A stretch of DNA of 64,000 nt from JALORV01 sp963703945 (lineage in GTDB: Bacteria; Pseudomonadota; Gammaproteobacteria; Burkholderiales; Burkholderiaceae_F). A program made the position numbers and the translations under genes. Every line of letters starts with the position of its first letter. Positions within the stretch are counted from its first letter, which is position 1. Shown piece by piece: positions 41,685-50,138 of this stretch. The notes beneath the pieces were generated by a model. The model was not told the DNA's origin, made no database searches, and was given only the letters and a program-made list of their open reading frames with translations. The stretch lies in contig CAVPGM010000046.1 in assembly GCA_963703945.1 (NCBI GenBank), forward strand, positions 62,001 through 126,000, read 5' to 3'.

Positions 41685-42812
41685 CTACCGTCGCCGGTTT
41701 CCGATAATCGTGGTGGCGATTTCCGCGAAGATCTTTGCTCCGGCAGCTTGCTCCGCGGCGATCCGGTTCTTCTCGGCTTGCTCTGCGGCGATCCGGTTCT
41801 TCTCCGCTTGCTCCTGCGCGATTCGCCGGGCCTCCTCGTCTCGTTTGCGCTGTTCTTCGGCCAGCTGAACTGAGCGTTCGGCCTCCTCGCGCTGACGTTG
41901 TTCTTCGGCGGCTTTCTTTGCCGCGGCCCGCGCGGCCGCAGCCCGCGCGGCGGCAGCTTGCGCAGCCGCAGCCTGTGCCGCGGCAGCCTGCGCAGCGGCG
42001 GCCCTCGAAGCGTCCGTCTGAACGGGCATCGACTCGAGCTTGCCGGCTTCGTCTTTAACCGGGAGCTTGGCGACGGCGGGCGGTGCTGCAACCGTGCTCT
42101 CGGGCCTGCGTATCTCGGTGACCGGTGAAGGCTGCAACACTGCCACAGCCGGGATGTCAGGGGCGGGGCGGTGACCTTGCCAAAGGTGGTAGCCGAACGT
42201 CGACCCGGTGGCAACGAGCACGACGGCTCCTGCCGCAATCCACGGAGAACGGCTGGCCGAGCCGCGTTCACCGCCCGGCGGCGTCGACCGTGACGCAGCG
42301 ACGGATGTTTGATCACGCGCGGGCTGCGTTGAAGGTGCGCCCGCGGCGGACAAGTCAAAGTAGGGTTTGAGGTCCTCGATCAGCAACTTGACGTCCGAAT
42401 CCCACCGCGCGTGCGTCAGTTCGGTGCCGTTTCGAAACGCGAGTTCTTTCAGCACGTCCGGCAATTCTTGTGCGGTCGGCATGACGGCACCGTGCACGAG
42501 TACCGGCACGACCGGGATGTCGCGCGAGAGCGCGGCGGCGGTCTCTAGCCGCACGAAGTCGTTGGCATCGTCCAGGCGTCGCCTGCCCTGGCTGTCGGTC
42601 GCGCTCAGCCACTGTTTGCCGATGATGACCAGCAGTACGCCGCACGATGAGACGTGCTCGTCGATGATGCGTCGAAAGTCCAGTCCCTTCTTGATGCCCG
42701 CCACATCCATGAAGACTGCGTCGAGGCCAAAGTGCGCGCTCAGGTCGTCGAACAGGCGTCCTGCCTGCCCTTCGGCATCGTCCCGGCGATAGCTGATGAA
42801 GATCCCGCGCAT
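41685..42812 (-). CDS. TIR-domain protein with membrane segment and repetitive coiled-coil tail
   Basis: 375 residues. Residues 1-150 are a TIR domain: GIFISYRRDDAEGQAGRL, VFMDVAGIKKGLDF, GVLLVIIGKQWL, and LETAAAL holding the likely catalytic Glu. A single membrane helix (SPWIAAGAVVLVATGSTFGYHL) follows at ~190-212, a proline/valine linker, then a tail of AAAAQ/AAAAR pentads, a charged helix (EEQRQREEAERSVQLAEEQR), and two perfect EQAEKNRIAA decapeptides. The tail should form a long helix outside the membrane. A signalling or defence role is inferred from the TIR domain alone. It converges on the BMP gene. Confidence 0.85.
   Translation of the reverse strand: MRGIFISYRRDDAEGQAGRLFDDLSAHFGLDAVFMDVAGIKKGLDFRRIIDEHVSSCGVLLVIIGKQWLSATDSQGRRRLDDANDFVRLETAAALSRDIPVVPVLVHGAVMPTAQELPDVLKELAFRNGTELTHARWDSDVKLLIEDLKPYFDLSAAGAPSTQPARDQTSVAASRSTPPGGERGSASRSPWIAAGAVVLVATGSTFGYHLWQGHRPAPDIPAVAVLQPSPVTEIRRPESTVAAPPAVAKLPVKDEAGKLESMPVQTDASRAAAAQAAAAQAAAAQAAAARAAAARAAAKKAAEEQRQREEAERSVQLAEEQRKRDEEARRIAQEQAEKNRIAAEQAEKNRIAAEQAAGAKIFAEIATTIIGNRRR
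41746..41805. repeat. Two tandem 30-bp units inside the TIR gene
   Basis: The unit GCTTGCTC-GCGGCGATCCGG-TTCTTCTC occurs twice head to tail (41746-41775 and 41776-41805) with two mismatches, encoding the decapeptide repeat on the minus strand. A 15-bp alanine-rich repeat lies upstream in the same gene around 41940-42005. Such tracts can vary in copy number. Confidence 0.75.
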
Positions 42813-43029
42813 GACTGCTCTCCCAACAGAAGACTTGGGCTATCAGACGCCGGTCGATCAACTGCCGCAATGGGCATATGTTCCAGATTGCGTGCCGAAT
42901 ATTCGCGCGATCGTTCATCGACAATCGGCAAAGACGGATACCGCGGCACGAGCTCTGCGCTTGTTGTCGAACCGGGAGCGCGCCCATTCAGCGATGAAGC
43001 ACGGGCGCTCGAACGCGACCGCGCAGAGC

Positions 43030-43470
43030 TCAGCCGCGGTCGCCTGCGATGTAGTGCTCGAGCTGTTCGATGATGAACTGCTGCTCGGAGATGATGTCCT
43101 TCACGAGGTCTCCGATGGAAACCAGCCCGATCAGCTTGCCGTCGTCGAGAACCGGTAGATGGCGTACGCGGTTCTCGGTCATGATGGCCATGCACTCCTC
43201 CGTCGTCTGCAGCGGACCGACGCAGAGCACCTGCGTGGTCATGATGACAGACACCGGTGTTTCTTTCGACGAGCGGCCGGCCAGCACGATCTTGCGCGCG
43301 TAGTCGCGCTCGGTGACGATGCCGACGATATTCCCGCCTTCCATCACCAGCAGCGCGCCGATGTTCTGCTCGGCCATCTTCTTGATGGCGTCGTAGACCG
43401 TGTCGTTCGGACCGATCGCCTGGACGACCTTGCTCGGCTTCCCCCTCAGGATCTGGGCGATACCTTTCAT
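43030..43470 (-). CDS. CBS-domain-pair protein
   Basis: 146 residues. Two CBS motifs: VYDAIKKMAEQNIGALLVME with NIVGIVTERDYARKIV (first) and TEECMAIMTENRVRHLPVLD with KLIGLVSIGDLVKDII (second), followed by a short helix. CBS pairs (Bateman modules) bind adenine nucleotides. Stand-alone proteins of this length are widespread in proteobacteria with undefined targets. It lies 36 bp downstream of the DUF255 gene on the same strand. The 217 bp from 42813 to 43029 hold no gene. Confidence 0.92.
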   Translation of the reverse strand: MKGIAQILRGKPSKVVQAIGPNDTVYDAIKKMAEQNIGALLVMEGGNIVGIVTERDYARKIVLAGRSSKETPVSVIMTTQVLCVGPLQTTEECMAIMTENRVRHLPVLDDGKLIGLVSIGDLVKDIISEQQFIIEQLEHYIAGDRG

Positions 43471-43506
43471 GAGCCATCCTCCCTGCGTTGATCTGGCCGG
43501 CGCTGC

Positions 43507-45528
43507 CTAGGAACGGAGCGAATGCAGCCGGGCGAGCTGACCGCGTAACTGCCCGACCGTCATCGCCGGCAACTGACAGGCTCCATGCTGGCACAAATAC
43601 GCGCGATCGGCATCGCGCCCAGCCGCAAGCGGAACGGCGTTGGGCGGAGCGCTGATGAGTGTCGCCAGCGGCGCAAGATCAGAGCGAATTGTCGCCAGCG
43701 GATCGTCGCCCGCGGGCAGCAGCAGGTCGCCGCCATGATCGCTCAACAGGTGCACGAGCAGCATCGTCGGCACTGCCGCCGGCGCTGACTCGAGCAGCGC
43801 GGCCTGCCGCTCGATCGAGGTCCGTACGATGCCGGCCCAGTCGCCACGGTCGTAAGCGCCGGCAAGCCGCACCAGCAGCTCGCACGCGGACGCGGTGGCT
43901 GACGGCACTGCGCCGTCGAACAGGTCGCGCGCGCGCGACGGCAGGTGGCCAGGCTCGCTGTCGTAGAAGCCTTCGCCGTTAACGTGGAAGCGCTCGACCA
44001 TGCGTTCGGCCAGGTTGTGCGCGGATTTCAGCCACTCCAATTCACCGGTCGCAGCGTGCAGCTCGAGGAGGCCGAGCCCAACCTGCGCGTGATCGGACAG
44101 ATAAGCCTCGGCGCGCAATGTGCCGTCGCGCCAACTGTGGCGCAGCCGGTCTTCGCTCACCATTGTGCCCAGCAGGTAGCGCGCCAGCGAGCGCGCGGCT
44201 TCGACGAAGTCGTCGCGGCCGAGCAGGCGGCCCGCTTCGGCGAACGCACGCAGCGCCATGCCGTTCCAGTCGGCGAGCACCTTGTCGTCGGTGATAGGCC
44301 AGATACGCTGCGAGCGGACCGCATACAGCCGGTCGCGCACCGACTTCTCCCACTGCCGCCACGATTCGGCATCGAGGCCGAGTGTCGACCGCACGGCCTC
44401 CGGATCGCGCCGCTCCAGCACATTGAGTCCATGCTCCCAGTTTCCTTCCTCGGTCACGCCGTACAGGCGCGCCGCGGGGCCAGCATCGGCACCAAGGACC
44501 GCGCGGAGTTCGGCGGCCGTCCACACGTAGAACTTGCCTTCTATGCCTTCGGAATCGGCGTCCTGCGCAGAGCTGAACGCGGCCGGCGCTGCGGCCGGAT
44601 GCATCTCGCGACGCAGCCACGCGAGCGTGTCTTCGGCGACGAAGCGCAGCCGCTCCTCGCCCGTTAGCCGGTACGCACCGGCGTAAATGCGCGCGAGCTG
44701 CGCGTTGTCGTACAGCATCTTCTCGAAATGAGGCACGTGCCAGCGCTCGTCGGTCGAATAGCGCGCGAAGCCGCCACCGACATGATCGAGCATTCCGCCG
44801 GCGGCCATCTCTGCGAGCGTAGTGGCCAGCATCGTGCGCGAACGCTCTTCACCTGTGGCCGCCAGCGTTAGCAAGTACTGCAGCAGCGGCGACTGCGGAA
44901 ACTTGGGAGCGGTGCCGAAGCCACCATGCTTTTCGTCGAATTGGCGCGCGAGTCGTATGACCGCCTGCTCGTGAAGCCGGTCGGCCGGCCGGCGCGGCGC
45001 GGCGACCGTACCTTCGCGGACATGCGTGAGCAGCCCATCGGCCTGCTGCTCGATCTCGGCGCGGCGCGTCGTCCACGCGTCACGCACGGCGGAAAGCACC
45101 CCGGAGAAGCTCAGAAGGCCATGGCGATCCCTCGGCGGGAAGTAGGAGCCGCCGAAAAACGGCTTCAGCTGCGGCGTCAGGAACATGTTCATCGGCCAGC
45201 CGCCGCGCCCCGTCAACGCCTGCAGTGCGCTCATGTAGACATGATCGACATCGGGCAGCTCCTCGCGATCGACCTTGATCGCGACGAAGCCGGCGCGGAG
45301 CTGGCGGGCGATCGCTTCGTCTTCGAAGCTTTCGCGTTCCATCACGTGACACCAGTGACAGGTCGCGTAGCCGACCGACAGGAGGATCGGCTTGTCCTCG
45401 GCGCGCGCCTTCGCAAAGGCTTCCTCGCCCCACGGATACCAGTCGACTGGGTTGTGCGCGTGCTGCAACAGGTAGGGGCTAGTCTCGCGGGCGAGGCGAT
45501 TGGCCCGGTGAGTCGCTGGCGCGTCCAT
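43507..45528 (-). CDS. DUF255 thioredoxin-domain protein (YyaL/SPATA20 family)
   Basis: 673 residues, full length for the family. N-terminal thioredoxin-like domain: NRLARETSPYLLQHAHNPVD, WYPWGEEAFAKARAEDKPIL, then GYATCHWCHVMERESFED with the CHWC motif. A six-hairpin glycosidase-like helical domain follows (GMLDHVGGGFARYSTDERWH, FEKMLYDNAQLARIYAGAY, SAQDADSEGIEGKFYVW, WNGMALRAFAEAGRLL). Widely conserved; function not established. The C-terminal residues include CQHGACQLPA. Confidence 0.93.
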   Translation of the reverse strand: MDAPATHRANRLARETSPYLLQHAHNPVDWYPWGEEAFAKARAEDKPILLSVGYATCHWCHVMERESFEDEAIARQLRAGFVAIKVDREELPDVDHVYMSALQALTGRGGWPMNMFLTPQLKPFFGGSYFPPRDRHGLLSFSGVLSAVRDAWTTRRAEIEQQADGLLTHVREGTVAAPRRPADRLHEQAVIRLARQFDEKHGGFGTAPKFPQSPLLQYLLTLAATGEERSRTMLATTLAEMAAGGMLDHVGGGFARYSTDERWHVPHFEKMLYDNAQLARIYAGAYRLTGEERLRFVAEDTLAWLRREMHPAAAPAAFSSAQDADSEGIEGKFYVWTAAELRAVLGADAGPAARLYGVTEEGNWEHGLNVLERRDPEAVRSTLGLDAESWRQWEKSVRDRLYAVRSQRIWPITDDKVLADWNGMALRAFAEAGRLLGRDDFVEAARSLARYLLGTMVSEDRLRHSWRDGTLRAEAYLSDHAQVGLGLLELHAATGELEWLKSAHNLAERMVERFHVNGEGFYDSEPGHLPSRARDLFDGAVPSATASACELLVRLAGAYDRGDWAGIVRTSIERQAALLESAPAAVPTMLLVHLLSDHGGDLLLPAGDDPLATIRSDLAPLATLISAPPNAVPLAAGRDADRAYLCQHGACQLPAMTVGQLRGQLARLHSLRS

Positions 45529-45603
45529 GACCGCATGAGCCTACGCCAGCGCGGCGCGCTGCGCGAGGGTGATCTGCCGCCCGCGCCTCTTCGTTCCACT
45601 GGA

Positions 45604-46113
45604 TCAGAACGGCACGGATGGCCCGCGCCAGCCTTCATCCCGTGGCTGGGCGCGGATCAGGGCCTGCGCCGCTTCCAGCCAGCCGTCGCATGCATTGCGG
45701 CCCGATCGACGCCGCATAATGTTCAACAGCCCCTTGCACTTTGCGTAGAAGCTGAAGAACCGCAGCACGTTCCGCTTCTGCGCGTCACTCAGCGGGGAAG
45801 TGCTGCATACGATTTTGTCGTCAGACATGCCACGGTCCGTTAGCGTGACCGCCCCCCAGGCCTTGACGCGCAGCACGGTCCCCACCTGCAGGCGCGGCCC
45901 GAGTACCAGGGCATCAAGCAAATCGCCCTCGAGTCCGACATAGCTCGGCACGGAACCGTAGTTGAACGGACACGGTAAGGGCGAGACGAAATCAATGTGC
46001 CCTGTGGAACCGCGTTTGATCAAGGACCATTTCGGAATCTCGATGACGACTTCAATTTCGGGCGGAGCGGATCTCCCCCCGGCAGAAAGTGGAATCTGGC
46101 TCGCGACGTTCAC
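45604..46113 (-). CDS. Family I inorganic pyrophosphatase
   Basis: 169 residues, normal for bacterial soluble pyrophosphatase. Active-site text: VVIEIPKWSLIKR, CPFNYGSVPSYVGLEGDLLD, ALVLGPRLQVGTVLRVKAWG, DRGMSDDKIVC; these provide the lysine, tyrosine and metal-binding aspartates, although the usual PxTxxxDxDPLD loop reads as a shortened variant. It hydrolyses PPi to drive biosynthesis. A protein of this divergence may be a second copy next to a housekeeping one elsewhere. Confidence 0.85.
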   Translation of the reverse strand: MNVASQIPLSAGGRSAPPEIEVVIEIPKWSLIKRGSTGHIDFVSPLPCPFNYGSVPSYVGLEGDLLDALVLGPRLQVGTVLRVKAWGAVTLTDRGMSDDKIVCSTSPLSDAQKRNVLRFFSFYAKCKGLLNIMRRRSGRNACDGWLEAAQALIRAQPRDEGWRGPSVPF

Positions 46114-46273
46114 GCGGACAGCCTACGCCAGTCGGGCTCGACGCAAGCGAAGACCCCGACCCTCGACGCCAATGCTGGAGGCTCTGCCACTCGAACTTCT
46201 GCCCGAGCGCTCCGGGTGCTTTGGTCGTCTGTTTCCACGCGCGGTGACTCCTAACAGTCCAGCTCGATTCTCT

Positions 46274-46723
46274 TTACGGCGCCATTCCTTTGTCGGCCAA
46301 TTCGCCAATCGCGTTCTCGTTCTTCGTCAGATGCCCGAGGCCCATCCCGCGCAGGACGTTTGGCGCCTTCGAAAACTGGACATTGTCGTAGCTGACGATT
46401 TCTATCCGGTTGCCCCACGGATCGCGAAAGTCCAGAAATGGGCCGGGTAGCCTCTCAATTCCCTGTGCGATCAGCGCCTCGCGCACGGCGGCCTTGTCGT
46501 CGACGACCAGGCCGAAGTGCCGACCGTCGTCGGCAGCCTGACTCCTGCCCTTCTGCAGTGCGATGAACTGATCGCCGAGGTCGATAAAGGCCGACGTCGC
46601 ATCCTTGCTGCGAAGCTTGAAATCAAAGAGCCGTCCATAGAAGGCAAGAGCTTCGTCGATGTCACCGACCTCGAGCGCGACATGATTGAATCCGATCGCG
46701 CGGGCCTTCCGAGAAGTAGTCAT
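46274..46723 (-). CDS. VOC-family (glyoxalase/bleomycin-resistance fold) protein
   Basis: 149 residues from the ATG at 46723, with GGGAGACCTT upstream. The fold is marked by FNHVALEVGDIDEALAFYGR, then FIDLGDQFIALQKG, HFGLVVDDKAAVREALIAQG, and LDFRDPWGNRIEIVSYDN, giving the His and Glu metal ligands. The substrate cannot be predicted. It lies 96 bp downstream of the halohydrin-dehalogenase-like gene on the same strand; the two may form a small detoxification operon. Confidence 0.87.
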   Translation of the reverse strand: MTTSRKARAIGFNHVALEVGDIDEALAFYGRLFDFKLRSKDATSAFIDLGDQFIALQKGRSQAADDGRHFGLVVDDKAAVREALIAQGIERLPGPFLDFRDPWGNRIEIVSYDNVQFSKAPNVLRGMGLGHLTKNENAIGELADKGMAP

Positions 46724-46819
46724 AAGGTCTCCCACTCCGGTTTCGCCGCTTGGATCAACGATCCCATCTGGACACCATCGTCAACACCCCGTGACACTAA
46801 CTCGCGCACCATGCCGTTG

Positions 46820-47575
46820 TCATGCGTCCGGACGCAATGGCGCCGCGGGCCAGCCCCCAGAAAAGTCGATGATGGCACCCGTCAAGAAGGTTCCCTGCAT
46901 CGTTGCCAGATAGTGGACCAGCTCGCCGATCTCTTCCGGCCTTGCGAGGCGCCCAGACGGAACGACTCTCTCTATGAAGGCTCGGCCGGCTGGATCGTCG
47001 ACGAACTGTGAGCGGGGGTAATACGTCTCGCTGTACAGATAATTTGGCGCAATGGCGTTGACCGGAATTCCATGGGGCGCAAGTTCCAGGCTCAGCGACT
47101 TGACGAGTGCGTTGGCTCCGGCTCGCGCCGCATCCGGGATCGCGCCGCCTGCTAGCGGCAACCGCGTGCGGTTTGACGTGATCATCACGACGCGCGCCGC
47201 CGGGGTTGCTTTCAGCTTCGGAATCGCGGCCTTCATCAAGGCAAACGGAAATACCACCAGCCGCTCGACGGTCGCGCGCAGATCGCCGATATCAGCATCC
47301 TCGATGGGCCCGTGAATCGGCCGATACGCATCGTTGCTCACGATGACGTCGAGCCGCTGGGCCAACCCCCACGCCCTCTCCACGATCTCGGCGGGCTCCT
47401 GCTCGGCAAGCGCGATCACGTCCGGATGCTCAACCTCGTATGACCGCCGCGCGGAAGTGTGGACGAAGGTTGCATCGTGAGCCACGACCTCGAATCCGTG
47501 CGAGCGTAGTGCGTCGACGGACGGAGGCCCGGCGAATTCAAGCGCGCTCGTAACGAGCGCAACCGGCTTCGTCAT
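46820..47575 (-). CDS. Halohydrin-dehalogenase-like SDR protein lacking the catalytic Tyr
   Basis: 251 residues, Rossmann fold. Instead of the SDR glycine-rich NAD motif it carries T9-x4-F14-x-G16 (VTSALEFAG), the signature of halohydrin dehalogenases. Other HheA/C-like blocks are AEQEPAEIVERA, LDVIVSNDAYRPIHGPIED, and NAIAPNYLYSETYYP. The triad spacing S-x12-Y-x3-R is preserved as Ser134 and Arg151, but the tyrosine position (147) is Pro. Dehalogenation and epoxide chemistry would need the Tyr, so the protein may have another reaction or be inactive. It precedes a VOC gene. Confidence 0.82.
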   Translation of the reverse strand: MTKPVALVTSALEFAGPPSVDALRSHGFEVVAHDATFVHTSARRSYEVEHPDVIALAEQEPAEIVERAWGLAQRLDVIVSNDAYRPIHGPIEDADIGDLRATVERLVVFPFALMKAAIPKLKATPAARVVMITSNRTRLPLAGGAIPDAARAGANALVKSLSLELAPHGIPVNAIAPNYLYSETYYPRSQFVDDPAGRAFIERVVPSGRLARPEEIGELVHYLATMQGTFLTGAIIDFSGGWPAAPLRPDA

Positions 47576-47677
47576 GCCATGTCTCCGGCAGGAAGACTTG
47601 CGTCGGTTGAATCGTCCGTTTTCGGTCGATTCTCGTGACTAACGGTGGATTTCGCAATCGACCGCGATGAGCTCGAC

Positions 47678-48655
47678 TCAGCCCAGCGGGCGGGGAATCC
47701 GCGCGCGTCCCGAGGCGCACTCGAGTGACTCGCGGTCCCAGTGCGCCGCTTCAGCCGCGGCCTCATAGGTGCTTTGCAGGAACTCGAGAAGGGCTACGTC
47801 GGGATCCGCCGCCGTGCGCACGGCCTCGTATGGCAGAAGAAACTCGCCGAGAGTGTCATCAAAGAATGCCGCGGCGGGACGAACTGCAGTTTCGCGAAAT
47901 CCGGGGGGCTCAGGATAAGCGTAGGAGTAAAACGCGGCATACTCGATGCCATTGCCCCCCGGCCAGAAGCCGGCACTGCTCACTTCATGCGAATAGGCTT
48001 CGCGAACCACTGCATCAGGCAGATGAGGCACGCCGCCTGGATGCGGCGGCGCAGGTCGGCCTGAAAACCGGGTCACCGCGAGATCGAAACTGCCCCAGAA
48101 GAAGTGCACCGGGCTGGATTTGCCGAGAAACGACGTGCGAAATCGGAATAGAACGCGTGTCGCCTGGACCAGTACGCGCCAGAATCGGTGCGCGAACTCG
48201 GCGTCGTAATCGCCGTGCGCTGTGTCCTGGTCGAACGGAACCGCATTCGCAATCTCGTTCGGGACACGGTCGATCTCCAGCGGCAGTCCGAGCGCGCTGA
48301 GAGCCGCCATGACGTCGGCGTAGAACTCCGCAACCGTGCGCGGCCGCAGGGGGATCAGTCTGACCCTGCCGTCGCCCGTATGCAGCGCGAGCTCGTGGCT
48401 TACAAAATCGAACGCAATGTCGAATACGCGCCCGTCACGAAAGATCGGAGGTGTCGTAAGTCCACGGGCCGTCAGGTGTAGCGGCACGTGCCAGGAATGA
48501 TTGAGCCACGGAGTCTGGGAAACGACAACCTTCCCGACGATCTGCGTCCACAGGTGCAGCGTCGTGCAGGTCGCCTTCCACTGATCGTAGGGCAGCGCCG
48601 GCCAGATATGACCGTCCGAGCTCCGCGGTTTGGTTTCAACCCAAGCGCCGGCCAT
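47678..48655 (-). CDS. DUF5996 family protein
   Basis: 325 residues from the ATG at 48655; a longer start at 48697 is possible and no strong ribosome site separates them. Typical text: WPALPYDQWKATCTTLHLWT, QIVGKVVVSQTPWLNHSWHV, then FGSFDLAVTRFSGR-like WGSFDLAVTRFSGRPAPPH and SSAGFWPGGNGIEYAAFYSY. The family has no known function. The protein looks soluble. It is the last minus-strand gene before the cassette array. Confidence 0.85.
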   Translation of the reverse strand: MAGAWVETKPRSSDGHIWPALPYDQWKATCTTLHLWTQIVGKVVVSQTPWLNHSWHVPLHLTARGLTTPPIFRDGRVFDIAFDFVSHELALHTGDGRVRLIPLRPRTVAEFYADVMAALSALGLPLEIDRVPNEIANAVPFDQDTAHGDYDAEFAHRFWRVLVQATRVLFRFRTSFLGKSSPVHFFWGSFDLAVTRFSGRPAPPHPGGVPHLPDAVVREAYSHEVSSAGFWPGGNGIEYAAFYSYAYPEPPGFRETAVRPAAAFFDDTLGEFLLPYEAVRTAADPDVALLEFLQSTYEAAAEAAHWDRESLECASGRARIPRPLG

Positions 48656-49191
48656 AGATGTGGCACACGCCAAAATCGCCCGAATATTCACGCTCAAACT
48701 TCATACCAACCCTTTGAGCAACTGTTGCGAAGACTCCGTTCCAGGCTTGACGAGGCAGATCAGGCGATCGAGCTTCAGTGTGTCCTGTGCGTACCCGGTG
48801 ATGCCTTGCTTCGTCACGGCATTCTTATTCGCTTTGCTCTTCGGCGTGGCATACCTGGCCACGGGTCGCTCTCTGGCCGCTCGTAATCGCTCACGGCACG
48901 TGGAACACCGTGGGAATTGCACGTGTCTACTTTTCGGCCCCTCCGATGGGTGGAGGCTAGCTTGGAGGCGGCCAATTGCCGTCCTAGCGGTCCGACATCA
49001 GAATCGCCTCAAGCCGGACACAGAGGGCATGTCCACGTTGATACTGTAAGTCGCGACAGCGAAACCGCAAAATCTTCCGTGAAGTCAATGCATTGTAGTT
49101 AAAGTGAGCGCCCAACTTATCCTGCAGGCGCCAAGTTATCCTGCACCAAGATCAACGGCTAAATCGAGCTAGGCAACACGCGACCAGCGCC
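48656..49191. other. Gene-poor left edge of the cassette array
   Basis: No convincing gene in ~535 bp; a 73-residue minus frame (48922-48701) with a CxxC start lacks a ribosome site. Near the right end two direct copies of CAA(C/G)TTATCCTGCA occur (49113-49126 and 49132-49145), spaced by GGCGC; the first is preceded by GCCC, giving GCCCAAC. This could be a decayed recombination site or an IS end. No integrase gene and no clear attI. Confidence 0.45.
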
Positions 49192-49590
49192 ATGACGCAC
49201 ATAAATGCGGCGGAAGCCGTGTCAACCGACGAAGACCTGCGAAGCCTGGAGCGAACGCGTTTGCGTGCCTTGGTCCAGCGAGATTTTGAGCTTGCTCTGG
49301 CGCTTCACTCGTCGGAGTTCCATCTCATCACCCCACGGGGCTCAACGTACTCGCGCGAGTCGTACCTCCAGGCAGTGGAAGTTGGCAAGATCGTCTATCT
49401 AAAGTGGGAGGCCATTGGCATTCTCGTCCGCCGTCTCGGCAATGTGGCGCTGCTCCGATATCGGGCCGAGCTCGAGATGCCAAGTACGTCCGGTGAGCCC
49501 GAGTCCTTTGAATGTTGGCACACGGACTCGTACGAACTGCACAATGGCTTCTGGCAGGTCGTTTGGTCGCAGGCCACTCGCATTCGCTAG
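49192..49590 (+). CDS. Cassette gene: NTF2-like (DUF4440/SnoaL-type) protein
   Basis: 132 residues. The cone-shaped NTF2 fold is suggested by LRSLERTRLRALVQRDFELA, then LHSSEFHLITPRGSTYSRES, YLQAVEVGKIVYLKWE and a final strand ELHNGFWQVVWSQATRI. Such proteins are small enzymes or ligand binders; the substrate is unknown. The stop is 22 bp before an attC site, and this is the first cassette of the array. Confidence 0.82.
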   Translation: MTHINAAEAVSTDEDLRSLERTRLRALVQRDFELALALHSSEFHLITPRGSTYSRESYLQAVEVGKIVYLKWEAIGILVRRLGNVALLRYRAELEMPSTSGEPESFECWHTDSYELHNGFWQVVWSQATRIR

Positions 49591-49612
49591 CAGCCAAAGA
49601 AGCGCACGTGCC

Positions 49613-49690
49613 GCCTAACCCCTCCATCGAGCGGACGTTCCCAAGGCCGCTTCGCGCCCTTTGGCCCGCCGCTCATGTCAAACGTTAGGC
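49613..49690 (+). repeat. attC site 1 (78 bp)
   Basis: R'' GCCTAAC at 49613 and R' GTTAGGC at 49684-49690, exactly complementary; the body CCCTCCATCGAGCGGACGTT and CGCCGCTCATGTCAAAC is shared with sites at 27349, 52828 and 54015. Confidence 0.9.
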
Positions 49691-49722
49691 CCCGCGCAGG
49701 CCCACACACTTCAGGAGAACTC

Positions 49723-50097
49723 ATGTTTGACCACGTCAAATTCGGAGTCAGCGACTATGCAGCGAGCAAAGCGTTCTTCCTCAAGGCACTCGAACCGCTC
49801 GGCGTAGCTGTTGTCTCGGAGGGGCCGCCGACGTACGGTATCGAGCTTAGCCCGGACGGTAAGGCTTCATTGTGCATGTTCCAAACCGAGGAGAAGCCGG
49901 CGCATCTTCACTTGGCGTTCACGGCCGAGAATCGCCAGCAAGTCGAAGCTTTCTATCGCGCGGCACTGGAGGCGGGTGGCAAAGACAATGGTGCGCCTGG
50001 TCTGCGCCCGCACTACCACGCGAACTACTTTGCAGCTTTCGTCATTGGTCCGGACGGGCACAACATCGAAGTGGTTTGCCACGAACCCGAGGCCTAA
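49723..50097 (+). CDS. Cassette gene: VOC-family protein
   Basis: 124 residues from the ATG at 49723, with CAGGAGAAC upstream. MFDHVKFGVSDYAASKAFFL, then HLHLAFTAENRQQVEAFYRA and FVIGPDGHNIEVVCHEPEA give the paired beta-alpha-beta-beta-beta modules with His and Glu metal ligands. Likely a glyoxalase-like or resistance protein. The stop TAA lies inside the R'' GCCTAAC of the following attC, as is common in cassettes. Confidence 0.88.
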   Translation: MFDHVKFGVSDYAASKAFFLKALEPLGVAVVSEGPPTYGIELSPDGKASLCMFQTEEKPAHLHLAFTAENRQQVEAFYRAALEAGGKDNGAPGLRPHYHANYFAAFVIGPDGHNIEVVCHEPEA

Positions 50098-50130
50098 CCC
50101 TTCCATCGCCCCTCATGTCAAACGTTAGGC
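50092..50130 (+). repeat. attC site 2, unusually short (39 bp)
   Basis: GCCTAAC (50092-50098) to GTTAGGC (50124-50130). Compared with sibling sites, the central variable arm is gone: CCCTTCCATCG runs directly into CCCCTCATGTCAAAC. The R boxes remain perfect. Confidence 0.85.
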
Positions 50131-50138
50131 GTCAACGT

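Noticed and set aside
41746..42005. Tandem repeats as a possible minisatellite or CRISPR remnant
   Set aside because: They are in frame within the TIR gene and encode the coiled-coil tail.
48701..48922. 73-codon minus frame with a CxxC start near the array edge
   Set aside because: No ribosome site, no family pattern; left as non-coding.
47678..49192. Expected location of an integron integrase and attI upstream of the first cassette
   Set aside because: The gene there is DUF5996 and no tyrosine-recombinase motifs or attI-like structure were found.
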